Positions 12,390 through 25,000 of a stretch of 64,000 bases of DNA are shown here, piece by piece (within the stretch, counting starts at the first letter, position 1; each line of letters starts with the position of its first letter). The stretch is from Cinclus cinclus. Taxonomy: Eukaryota > Chordata > Aves > Passeriformes > Cinclidae. Below the pieces are notes generated by a model, which saw nothing but the letters and a program-made list of their open reading frames with translations, did not search any database and had not been told where the DNA came from. Made by a program: the position numbers and the translations under genes. Location: the NCBI RefSeq assembly GCF_963662255.1, contig NC_085073.1:3410001-3474000 (forward strand), given 5' to 3'.

Positions 12390-13460
12390 CTCTTCCTCAG
12401 GCTGGTGCAGCGAGAGCTCCCTCTCCTGTCCCAAGGCCCCGGAACCGCGGGACAGAGGGATGGAGAGGGACACGTTAGGGCCTAGGGAGCGAGGAGATTG
12501 GAGGAGCGTCAGCGCTGGCACTGGGTTTTGGGTTGGAAAGCAGCTCCCGGGCAGCGCTCCGTGGAGTCCCTGAGGCTCAGTTACCGGCGCTGGACCGTGC
12601 CGGGGGTGCCGTGCCCCGGTCCCGTTCCACGAGACCTTGACTTTCGCAGCTCTCCCACCCGTGGGGCTCAGGAGGAAGGCGAGGAGCTCTCCCGGGGGTC
12701 GTTGGGGCTCGGCAGCCCTGGGGAAGGCGAGCAGGGGCGGGCGGAGGCGAGGAGCGGCCGGGCTCAGCGCACCTGGGGCCGGGCGGGGCCGCGGCGCCCC
12801 GCGCTCGTCCCCTCCCCGGTGAGCGCTGTCAGGAGCGGGCGGGGAGCCGCAGACAAAGAGCGGGGCCGGGGCCGAGCGGGCACCGGGGCCAGGAGGGGGC
12901 GGCCCGGGGGCGGGGACGCGGCGGGGGCGGCGGCCAGAGGCACCGGGGAGCCGAGCCCGGGAGCGGGGCGGCGGAGCCTCGGGCTGCGCTCGCCGGGAAC
13001 AAAAGGCTCCTGCTGCCCGCGCTGAGCGCCGTGGCCCGGGCTCCCCGGAACCATGTCCGGCTGCGAGCCCCGCCGCGCCCGGGCGCTGCTGCTGCTGCTG
13101 CTGCTCGCCCTCTGCAGCCTGAGCGCTGCCCGGCCCCGCCAGCGCCAGTGAGTACCGGGGACCCTGCGGCAGCATCCCTGGGCAGGGCGGCGGGGGGAGA
13201 ACCGGCTCTGCTCGGCCACGGCTCCGGGGGGGGACTCAGCGGCCGCGGAGCAAAACCCGAGCAGCGCCCGGAGGGGTCGGGCATGGAGCGCGGAGCTCCC
13301 CGGGTGTTCCCGGCGGTGCCCGGGAGAAGAGAAGAGAAAAGAGAAAGCTCCCGTGCCTTACCTGCCCCCAGATGCTCCGGAGAGCAGCTTTTATCTGCCA
13401 GCAGTTACTTAAGGAATCCGGCTGCTGCGGTGCTGGGGGTGGTTGAAGGTAGCGTTGGGC
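12390..13460 (+). promoter_or_regulatory. CPAMD8: CpG island, CPAMD8 promoter and 5' end
   Basis: This is the only long, strongly GC- and CpG-rich block in the window. It has many GGGCGG/GGGGCGG Sp1-type boxes between about 12730 and 12980, no TATA box near the start codon, and it ends in the first intron. It surrounds the first coding exon, so it is the likely TATA-less promoter with transcription starting somewhere in about 12800-13020. The start site cannot be placed from sequence alone. Confidence 0.8.
13053..13147 (+). CDS. CPAMD8: CPAMD8 exon 1: signal peptide
   Basis: Residues 1-32. A short basic n-region (RRAR) is followed by a seven-leucine core, six of the codons being a pure (CTG)6 run, and a small-residue cleavage site near SLSAA (about residue 26). 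This marks a secreted protein. The donor is GTGAGT at 13148, leaving phase 2. The trinucleotide run could vary in length between individuals. Confidence 0.9.
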
Positions 13461-16400
13461 GCTCCTGAGCAGCGTGCGAAGATTTTTTTTTTTTTTTTAA
13501 TTTATTTATTTATATATTTTTGTGGGGAAGATCAGCCAGGGAGAAAGTGCGGGGAAAGTTCTCTGACTTTCAGAAACTGAATCTACAGCTCTTTTCCCGT
13601 ATGTTTAGGTTAATTTTGATTAAGGTTTGCTTTGTTCTTTATCCCTGGCTTATTATAGCCCGTTAGCATCGTGAATAGCTACATTAACTGCGTGCCATGG
13701 GTAACTTATTCTCACTTGCATGCTAGAAAATTTTTCACGTCCTTCCAAGTTTTGGTGTAACCTGACAGAGCTGTTAGTTAAAAGTGCTTAAAGGATCCGT
13801 CCAGTCCCTGTCAAGTTAACTCCTTGATTGCCAAGTTAAGTATTTAATTTTCAAATGCCACTTATTAAGTGATTTTAAATAGTTGTATCAAGGGACTGAT
13901 ACATCAGAAAGTTTCAGCGATTCAGAACAATGTGAGTACATGTGCTTAACATATGGTACTGCAGTGCTGGGCTTATGACAGTTTAAATCTGATCATTTCA
14001 TCCTGACTGCAGCTGGTACTCTTTCTCCCTCTGCAGCTAAATCAGTTATCTCTCTTATCAAGGATTTGCAGGCTCGGTAGTAACTTTTTATTTATTTATT
14101 TATTTATTTATTACCATTGTAATGAATTTTCGAACCCGGCAGCCATAAGGTTTTGAATCTGCAAGTATCCCATGAAATTTAACTCAAATGCCAGAGTTCT
14201 GAACTTCCTTTGGGGGTAATGGGATCTCCATGGCAATGAGGCCTGCTGAGAGAGGAACATGGGCTTGGAATTTGATAAAAGATTACTTGGGGGCTGTAAA
14301 ACACCATCATCCTCATCCCAAAGTGATTAATTAATCACGAGCTAAAGCAACCAGGCTCATGGGACTGTAGAAAGGAATGGGCTGAGAAATTTGGCTTGAA
14401 GAGGCATCTGAGGAATTGCCTCGTGTTAAAAAAAAATCCTTTTGGGTAGGGAATAAAACCCCAGAAAGGTGTGTCATGAAGAGAATATAGATGTGTTGCT
14501 TCCAGCCCAGTGCATCGAAGAGCTCAGAGCCTGCAATGCTTTTAGCTGACAAGTTCATGGCACGGTGCCATTCACAGAGGAGTGGTGCAGATTCCATTCA
14601 CAAACTCTCGCAGTGCAGCATCTATGGGAGGTCGTTTTGGGTGGCTTTAAAGCTCTCTGTGTGCCTTCTGAAATAATGCCTTTTGTAAACTTGCAGAATC
14701 TAATTGTTTGAACAAGAATGTGGTAGTAGAGCTGGGAATTCGAGCCCAGTTTTGTAGTTGTGGTTTCTGGGCTGCTTCTGTACAAACTGCAAGTTCAGGT
14801 GTGTTCCGTGCATTGAGTCTGACATTTAGAAAGCTCCAAAAATCAGCTCTGAGTCCCTTTGCTCCTCCTGTATGAAGCTGAACTGTGAAAATGGATCTGT
14901 ATGATTGAGTCAAAAATACCTAAATTGTTTCAAAGAAATCATTGCCTACATAGCTCCATGAGAGGTTCAGGTACCTCCTCATTCCTTCATGAACTTTAGC
15001 TCTTGTATCGTTAGCTGGTTGTATATTGAGTTTGTTACGTGTAATAGATAAATGAATGTATTTATTCTTATAGATGCACTAAGCATTGATGCATTAGTGG
15101 TTTTATTTAACTCCTAAGGATCTGTAAGCCATTTGTAGCCACTTAGGCTCTGTTTGTTCATTTATACATACTAGATACAGACTTATTCTGCTGGTGGCAA
15201 CAAATGTGACCCTACAAGGGCAAATACATCAGAGTGTTCTTTTCCTTTTGCTGCACAAGAAGTGTCTCACAAAGGAAGGTAACATTGTGGTTAGGCAACT
15301 CTTGTGGCTGTGTCTTGACTGACCACTTCCTATTGTGCTCCTCAGGGGTTATTTGATTGCAGCACCTTCTGTTTTCCGCTCTGGGGTGGAGGAAGCCATA
15401 AGTGTGACCATCTTCAACTCTGTCAAGGAGACCACAGTGCAGATCCAGCTGGTGGTCAAAGGAGAGACAGTGTCATGGAGCCATGGAACAGTCCTGGGTG
15501 AGCTCCTGGGCTTCTGAACCTGAGAGCTGATGGAGGAGTTGAGGTGCTGTGGGAGCACCTTGATATCTCCTAAAGAATTGCTTTAGGTGCTAATGGACTC
15601 AAACTAATTGCTTTGCTGCTGCTGCACCTTCTCAGATGATTGTGCTAATGTGGTTTTGATGTGTGTGATCTCAAACAGGTAGGGCTGATAAGTTTGGAAC
15701 ACAAGACATACAGAGACCCAATATAACTGATACTCTAGAGTTTATAGTGATTATACTTCCTTTTGATGTCTGAATATTTAACAGTGAGGGGCTGTATAAG
15801 GAATAAGATAAGTTTATTTTAAAGAGAAAGGTAAACTCTACATCATCAATTTCTTTTCTCCAAAATGAGTGCTGGGAACACAATCTTTCCATCTTCAGGA
15901 CTGGGTGTTGCTGAGAGAGATGGTAATGTTTATGTAGTTAGATAAGTCTTTAAAAATCTAGGCCAGATACTTCTGTCCTGATAGTAAAAGCAACATGATT
16001 TGATAATATCCAACTTAACACTGAGTGAATTTACAGTGGAGGAAGTGAAATCCAGCAGCCCTGTTGTACCACTGTCAGCAGTGGTGGAAGCTGGAGTGTA
16101 GTCAAGGCAATCAGGATCTTTAACCCTTCTGTATGTTAAAACTGGGAGTTTTATGAAAGCCATTCCGTTTCTTGGAACAGATTGTCTCTGGTTGTGTCCT
16201 CCCCTTGATGTCTTTGAAAGTGGCTGACAATTGCAAAGCAATTCAAAGGGAGTGATGCTGACACATGTGGACAGCAAATGCTCAAGAGAACTCCTAGGTA
16301 TGGCTGTGCCCAGCAGTCCAAACATCCCATGAGTGTTTGTTTTGAGAATTGTTTAAGTCCCAAAAATAGGCCAGGTCCTTTTGACAGCAAAACACTTCTG

Positions 16401-18990
16401 TAGGCACAAGCTGCCCTGTGCTGGAACCTCAACCTTGGGGGTGCTCTCCAACCACACAGCACTTTGCAGCTTACATTGGGCAGAAGTTGTAAATAAGTGT
16501 GGACCATGTTTATTTTGGAGAACTCTCCTGGGTCTGACTTACCCTGCAGACTGTTTCACACAGTGCAGGAAAATGAATTCAGGTGAAATCATAGCAGGGA
16601 TGCTGCAGGGAGCAGCTCTGTGGTGTGGGGTGTTCCTTCACTCAACTGCAAATACCTAAAATCTTAGTGCCTTACCTTGAGAATAACTCTCTCTCTCTCT
16701 CTCTCTCTCATATTTTAGATAAAGGAACAATTAAGCTGAAGGTGAGTGCCAATTGTTTTAAGATGTTTTCAGTGAACGTGTAAGGGACCTTCCCTCAGCC
16801 ACATCAAGCACTGCTCTCTGGCACAAATAAATGTCACATTCTGGGGCATACATTGAGGAGGACACAGCCTTCACCAGAGGAAAAGTGAAAACAATAAATA
16901 AATAAATAAAACTCACCCTGCCACAGCTCACCTGCCAGGCCCTTACCCCACTAAAGAAAAATCAGTGGCTTGTGGCTCTGCATAAATTTCTGTGTTGGGG
17001 TTATTTTATAAGAGTGGCAGTATAGAATTCTGTGTGTGGGTTGTGACTTCAAATGTTGGCAAAATGCAGCTGGACTAGAAGAATAAGCCCTTAAAAGTGT
17101 TGGGTTTCTTAACTTAGGATTTAATTTGGGCTTGTCATTTTTGGGATGTTAAAGGGGGGCAGTGGAACAAAATATTCAATTGTGATCTGCATCTGGAATG
17201 GTATCAGATTTTTTATTTTGTCCCTTTTAATCTGAAGTGATTTAAAAGTACTTAGTTCTCTGAGCAACTGTTTGAACACATACATGCATGCATTTTTTTG
17301 GGGGAGGGGCTTTTTTGTGTTGGTCCTTGGGGTTTTTCCCTCTGTTGGCAGAGCTGGGTTGATTTCCCCATGTAACACACCTGTACTGGAGGCTGCATAT
17401 GTAAATCATGGATCAACCACTACTTTGCTTGAGTGACAAAGGGCAGAAGAGCATTTCCTGCCATGTTTTCAGCATGAATTTATCTCCTTTGAAGTTTATT
17501 GTAGGAAATCTAGCATGTCCTAAATTTTCTTTTCACTACTAACACAGATTTACACCAAAACACAGCAGGTGGCTCTTCTTGCTCACCTCAGTGTCAGTTA
17601 TGTTCCCCAAAAGCTCAAAGGCTTTTCTGTGCGTTCCTCACCTCCTGGTGTGTTCTTTTTAGGTGCCTTCAGGGCTTCGTGGACAAGCACACCTGAAGGT
17701 TTGGGGCAACAGGCACCTGGCAGAGGAAGGGTACATTTTCCACAACTACACCACAGTCACCATCGACAGCAAGGGCTCCTCGGTGTTCATCCAGACTGAC
17801 AAACCTGTCTACAAACCCAAGCAGAAAGGTAAAGTCATCTTGGACAATTTGCCAGATGCTAGGGCTGCTTTCAAGGGTAGTTTTAGGATGAGCTCTTCTG
17901 TTCAGTCTCAGCCCTGTGACTGATAAATTCCCTCTTTTCCTTTTTTAGTGTTGATAAACCTCTTTATGGTGACTTCTGACCTGAGGCCAGTCAATGACAG
18001 GGTAAAGAAAACTGTTTTCTTTCACGCTGTGCAGTATGATGGGATACTTGGTAGCCTGCATTTTATTCAAATGTACACTTATGCAGAAACAGAACTGGAT
18101 TTTTAACCTATTTTGGCATAGCTTGTGATAGCTTATTTTATTTGTAGTTTAGTTTTTTCATTTGGCTATATTCTTTTGGAGGAGAATGCAAACTTTTGGA
18201 GGGCTGGCAAATAGGAGGCAGCTCTACCAGAGCAGAGACAAGAATTTTTCAGAGATTTGCACCTTATTTAGGTAGTGCAGAGATATGTAAATTATTGCAT
18301 TTCCAGTTAGATGTCTGAATTAAATGTGTGTTTCTCAGGCTACTCTTAGCAAAGAAGAGATGTTCAAAACTCTGTCACTTTGGGTCTCACGCCTTGCTTG
18401 ACTCAACACTTCATCACAAAAAGCAGAAAAGTTGTTTCATAAAGCCTTTTGTTTCTTTTTTTTTTCTTTCAGGTTGAAGCTTATGTGGTGGTGAGTATCT
18501 GTGTGCCCATCTGGTATGTGTCCTGTAGAGGTACAAGATCTGTGTAGCCTTTGAAGGAACAAATTTGTGTTTTTCCTGTTTTCCTGTCCATTATGGCCAT
18601 TCCCACCCCTTACCTATGCAATTCTCTATCCCTTTATCTGGTCTCTGTGCCTTGCTTTTTTTGCTATCACCAGGAAATATCCTTGTTTTCTTCTACTTAT
18701 CCTTCTCCTTCAGTTTTGGAAACCCATTCCCATTTCTCAGCCTGAGAAGAATTGACTTGTTTCACTGGGCTTTATAACTGTGACAGCCCCACTTTCCTCT
18801 CCCTTCTTTTCAATGCCCACCCACTCCTATCCTTCATGTGCTGGGCTGACAGAGCAGGGCCACCCTCATCTCTGCACCCAAACAGAGGGAGTGGGCAGTA
18901 GAAACTCATGGAAAGGAAAGGGTTCTCCTGTCTTCTTCCTTATGGGGTGAATGAGAGATTGCCTCTGTATTTAGTCTTATTTTTTCTTTC

Positions 18991-19041
<51 letters not shown>

Positions 19042-22000
19042 CACCTGTCAGAAAGCAGAAGGATTCAATCTTGTTGAGGATTTCATGCTGACAAAATCAG
19101 CAGGATTCATTTCATCTGAGTTTGTCAGCTAAAATTTTTCTTCCTGGTCATATAGCTCTATTTGGGAATAGTGTCTTCAGAGGTCAGTCCATCCCATCCA
19201 GGTCTGGTGTCTAAAGAGAGGAGAAAGATCTGCTGCTTGTTGGCATTTACTTGTGTGCATTGCTTACAGGAGCAGAGCTCTTAAATAATTCCAGAAAGCA
19301 AACATCCCTGGTAAGGTATTTTTGGGACATTTTTGACAGGTATTGGTTGCATCTGAGCTTTGGTGAGGTGTGTATATTACAAAAGGAAGTTCTTGGTTGC
19401 AAACTAAGTTAAATGTACGAGTGATGCCCATTTTCACTGTGATGTTTCTCCTCCCTAAACCACCCTGCAGGATCCTCGGGGGTCTCGGATGATAGAATGG
19501 AATAACTTGAAGCCACTTTGCTGTGGTAAGTTCCAGATTATTTTTTTTCCTCTGTGTACTGTGATTTGCCTTTGCTTCTGTTTCTACTGAGTTGTGTTCA
19601 GTAAGTCTTGGCAAGGGCTGGAGAGTGACAGAATTCAGAGTGTTGTTTCCCTTTTCAGGCATTGTCAATATGACTTTTCCTCTGTCTGATCAGCCAGTGT
19701 TTGGGGAATGGCTCATCTTTGCTGAGATGCAGGGGCACACTTACAACAAATCCTTTGAGGTGCAGAAATACGGTGAGTTGACCCCAACCCAGGTGCATTT
19801 GGAAGAACAGAACAATGTGAAATGCTTTCACTTGAGATGAAATAGTGCATTTAAAATGCCATGAGGAAAAGTTCCTTAGAGCCATGTATTTCAGGTTTGC
19901 AGACACTGCTGACTGAGCTGTGCTAAGGTCACCTTGCCAAGGTGGTTTTGGTTTGCTGCTGTTGTTCCCTGTCCCTCTACTGGGTGCTATTCTGGTAAAT
20001 CACAGCCAGGGTCCTGCCAGAGCTGTGGGGACTCCTGCTATAACCTGGGCAATGAGATCTGCTTGAAAAATGATTGATTCTGCTCTTATTTATTTTCATT
20101 GTAGTGTTGCCAAAATTTGAGTTGCTGATCGACCCCCCTCGCTACATTCGTGACCTTTCACTGTGTGAAAAAGGAACTGTCCATGCCAGGTAGGAACATG
20201 TCCCAAACCAACTTTCATTGCTGTGGATTGTAGTGCAGTCACTGGAGCTTCCTGCTGCAGACTTTTCAGATGATTTCTAATCATCATCAGAAGCTTTTTG
20301 ATGTAAAAGCCTTCAAAAACATGGTAAAAATAACAATCTGGAAAACTTCCTGTGATACTGTTTTCTAGGTGTGCAGGTTAAGTGATAATTGTCTTTATAC
20401 AACCAGAAGAACAGAAAACAGCTGGAAGTTATTAATCATCTTCTTTGCATTTCAGATACACATTTGGAAAACCAGTGACAGGGAAGTTAATTGTCAATAT
20501 GACTATAAATGGTGTTGGGTACTACAGACATGAAGTGGGACACCCTGTCCTCAAGACCACCCAGGTGAGGGACACCATGGATTTACCTGTGATAAAATGC
20601 CTGATATGTCTCCTTTAATATTTATCCCACAGCTCTGGTTTGTTGCTGATGTGAGATCAGAAAATGAAGGAGTAAATATTATAACTGGGGCCAGCATATT
20701 AAAAATATTGCTTATTTTTACACAGTATGTTTATGATTTTAGATATTAGAAAGAAGCTCTTTTCCCAGAGAGTGCTGGGCACTGCCCAGGCTCCCCAGGG
20801 AATGGTCCCGGCCCCAAGGCTGCCAGAGCTCCAGGAGCGTTTGGACACCGCTCTCAGGGATGCTCAGGGTGGGATTGTTGGGGTGTCTGGGCAGGGACAG
20901 GGGCTGCACTGATGATCCCTGAGGGTCCCTTCCAGCTCCTGCCTTCCCTTCTTTCTTTCTTTCTTGCTCCTGCCTGCCTTCCCCTGCAAACTCCCATCAG
21001 GTGCCTGTGCTTTAGGTTTGGCTTCTGGGCCCTGTGTGGGTGTGAGATGCACCTTCCCTTTCTGTTCCCCCATCCCAGATGGATGGCTCTGCCACGTTTG
21101 ATGTGTGTGTCAGAGACATGATGCCAGCAGATGTCCCCGAGCACTTCCGAGGCACAGTCAACATCTGGGCCACGGTGATCAGCTCTGATGGCAGCAAGCA
21201 GGTGACCTTTGATGACTCCACACCTGTCCAGAAACAACTGATTGATATCAAGTACTCCAAGGACACCAGAAAACAGTTCAAACCTGGGCTGCCTTACAAA
21301 GGCAAGGTGAGATTAAGAGTAGAGCCATGGACATGTGGCTGTTTTCAAGTTGTACTGATTTGTTCCCAGTGATTTTTTTTTTCTCCTACCTGTCATTGAC
21401 TAGAATTGCTGATAATTTAAAGCAAATTGTTCTATAAATGCCCTACTGTGCAGGTAGAAGTCACTTACCCTGATGGAAGTCCAGCTGACAGAGTCACCAT
21501 CCGAATTAAAGCTGAGCTCACACCAAAGGACAATGTTTACACAAGTGAACTGGTCTCAAGGAATGGCCTGGTGGAGTTTGAAATCCCCTCCATCCCCACA
21601 GCTGCCCAGTATGTCTGGCTGGAGGTGGGTAAAAGCTCCTTATAGGATTAGCAGGCTTTAATGTAGCTAATCTTGTCAAACCTGCACTTTATAAATCAGA
21701 GCTACAAACAGGAAATCAGTGCCTTTTACCTTCAGCTTCTGGGTTTCAACACAGCAAACACTGGCTTGTTTCTTGCTGTTGAGAGAGCTGATGTTGATAA
21801 CCACCAGGAAATTATGCTTCTACAAATACAGCTTAACATGGTAGTAGGGGTCCAATATTTTGGGGAATAAAGATGTCAGGAGATGAAAGGTGGAAGGTAT
21901 AAAATAGGAGAAGAGAGTAGAGATAGAACAAAATGAGCTTTCTATGCATAACACTCAGATGTAACTTCTTTTTTTTTTTTTTTTTTTTTTTAAGACTAAA

Positions 22001-25000
22001 GTGACAGCAATTGATGGGAAACCCTCTGGGGATCAATATCTGCCCAACTACTTGTCCATCAGCAGCTGGTACTCACCCAGCAAGTGTCACATCCAGCTCC
22101 AGGCACCAGATAAACCTTTCCAGGTACGTTGGCTTCATGTTCCATCATGGAAACCACTGCATTGCTTGGCTTAAAGCTTTAATCTAATTAAATATTTCTA
22201 GGCATTCCTGATTCTGGGATCCTGAACTGTTACTGTTTCCACCACAAAGGATGAAGGAGCTGCACTTGAGCCACCAAATTATTGTTGAATGTGGGCTACA
22301 CAAGGTGCTAAGCAGAACTCCCTTGGTGTGCTCTGTGCAGCACCTTGTTTCCAACCCTTTCTGTTCAGAGAGGAGGTGAATGCAGGCAGGGAAAACACTC
22401 CAGTTTTTCACGTTTGAATGTTTATTCTGTGTGCCTCCAGTAAGACTCAGACATGGGTTGCTTGCTGAAAATGATTGGAAGTGATGTTAGTGGGAGTGGC
22501 TGAATTACTAAAGACCAAAATTAAGGCTGTGTAGTCTCACTGGAACTTGCAGTTTAAATCTCAGCTGGATGTGTTCAGTCCTCCAGTTATTGAACCATGA
22601 ACGTGATTGCCTTTTCTTTGGTAGGTTTTGCATGAGCCTCTCTAAAAATGCAATCTTGCCCTATAGAAGTTGTGATTTCTCTCCTAGAGAAAAGATCTGA
22701 TTTAACCATGATCCCTGCTACAAAATGTTTTCTGAGAGTTGTTCAGGCTTTCTTCTTACCCAAGAAAATGTCTGAAGGTCTACATATTGCTCAGTAGGAA
22801 AAGAAGTGGGTTTTGGCACTAAACACACTGAGATTTGTTATCAGCAGGTTTGTCAGGTTGGTTTCAGGCTCTTTGCATCCAAATAAGAACTTTTTTTTTT
22901 TATCATTACATTTCATGGAAGTTTAATGGCTAATTAATCTTTTACAAGTTTCCTGAGGTATGGAAAGGGGATTATACACTGCTAATCTGAACACATTGTT
23001 CTTATTATAACCTGATTAGAACTAATTCTTCTGTGGGAAAGCTTGGAGCTGGATGACCAGCTGATGTGGGAACCTTTTCCATGCATTGCCAGCTCTTACT
23101 GGGTGTTCCAATTAGCTCCATTCATTTTTAATGAATTGTTTCATCATTTGAACTGGGGAATTCTTAATACTTCAAATATTTGGTGTCACGAGGCACCTCT
23201 TGGACTCTGTGGCATTCTCACTGTATTTAACCATCAGCAGCTCCTTGTATTCCAGTTCTGCCCTTTTTGGTTTGTGCCATGTGTGCATTCTGCAGGGAGA
23301 ACACTTGGAGCTGAAGAAAGAGAGGTTTTTCAAAATGTTTTTCAATTTTTTTTTTTTTTATTTTCTGTCGAGCCTGAATGGTTTTCTCTGAGAATTGCTC
23401 TGCTTTAAATGGCAGGAGGGGTGAGGAGGGGAAGGTGCTGAAGGAATCCTACTGAACACAAGTGTCAGCCACTCCTCAGATCCCAGAAGGAAGGAGTTTG
23501 TATTCCTAGCAAAGTCTGCTACTCCACAGAGTGATGATTACTGAGCCAGCCACCACCAGTGCTAATCCCATGACTGGTGTCTGTTCTGTTGGGGTTTGGG
23601 GGATTTTGTCTTGGGGGTGTTCAGTACTTGGTGAGCCCCTCTGGGTGCAGAGTTTCAGTGCCCAGGTGTGCTGCTCTGGAGCCTATTGCAGGCATCAGAT
23701 TAGTTACCCAGACAGAAAAAAAAAGAAAGAAGCTTTCTTCTCATTTATTTGTGTGTTTGACACCTTGAGTGCCCAACTTACAAGTTGTTATCTAGACTTT
23801 GTGTAATTTGAAAGCGTTTTCCCTCAGGTCTCTTCCAAGTCATTTCATGGTTATGTTTGAAATGGTATTTGCCAGATGAGTGTAATCACAATTAAACTGC
23901 AAAGACTATCAAACACATCTCTCTTCCCACCCCCCAACCCAACTCTTTCCTTTTTTGGGCTGCTCTACTGAAGGGGTGTCTAAAATTCAACCAATTCTGA
24001 CAGCTGCTCTGTGCCAAAAGGCTTAACTTTCAGGATTCCAGAGATTCCTTTATTGTTTCATTAGTGCATACAACCCCCAGCTCATTCTCCTGTAGATTTG
24101 CAGCGATGGAGAGCTGAACACAGGCTCCTTTTTATTGTGGAGCAAGTCCCTGAGACCAGTGCTAATGTAATAATACATTTTTCAATGCATCCATTTGTTA
24201 GGAGAGGGCTCACACCTCCTGTGGCCTGGAACCCAAGCAGGTTTCTGTGCTTGATCACCCAAAAGCTCGATACAGAGCAGATCTTTGGCTTTTCTGTCCC
24301 TGCCTGCAGGTGGGAGAGGAGGCCTGGATTGCACTGAAGTCCACATGTCCTTGCAACTTCACTCTCCATTACGAAGTGGCATCAAGAGGGAACATTGTCC
24401 TGTCAGGGCTGCAGCCCAGCAATGTCACCCAGCAGAGGAGCAAAAGAGCCACCACACCCTTTGAGAAGAACATTGACCTCACACGCTTCCCAGGAACAGG
24501 TAGCCAGCACCAGAAATGCAACTCGTCCCTATTTTCAGCAAAAAACCCAAGCTTTTTGTTAATGTGATGCTCCTTAAAAATATAGATCATTTCATGCAAG
24601 AAAAATAGCAAGATTCATTGCTCTCAGTCATGTAAAAAAAATTCTCCAAGAGAGGTAACTCTTGGAAAGTTTTCTTTTGTCTTTCTGCAGTCCTTCTCAG
24701 TTGAGAAAACTCTAATATTTGCTTGGAGTGGAGTGGTAGGGAAGTGTAGGGCAGGGCTGGGGCAGTTGGTTAAATTGGTTGAGCTTAAACTGAGAAGAGG
24801 ATGTTAGATGGAAAGAGAAAATTAAATGGACTGATAAAGGAGATCACACAGCCCACAGGGGGAAGGGGAATAAATGTGGACTCGTGGTTTGTACAGGGAG
24901 TAACAGAAATACAAAAATCTGATGGAGTTGGGGAGCAGGAGGTAAAAAATGGTGGGGTTGGAAGGATAGATATAACAGCTGCCAAAGGAAAAGTCTGTCT

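Noticed and set aside
12168..13175. 335-codon open frame on the - strand over the CPAMD8 CpG island
   Set aside because: It is opened by extreme GC content. The product is Pro/Ala/Arg low-complexity with no signature, and it overlaps the real exon 1 antisense.
18995..19036. 42-base T run taken as the tail of a processed retrogene on the - strand
   Set aside because: No gene-like body or target-site duplication was found on either side.
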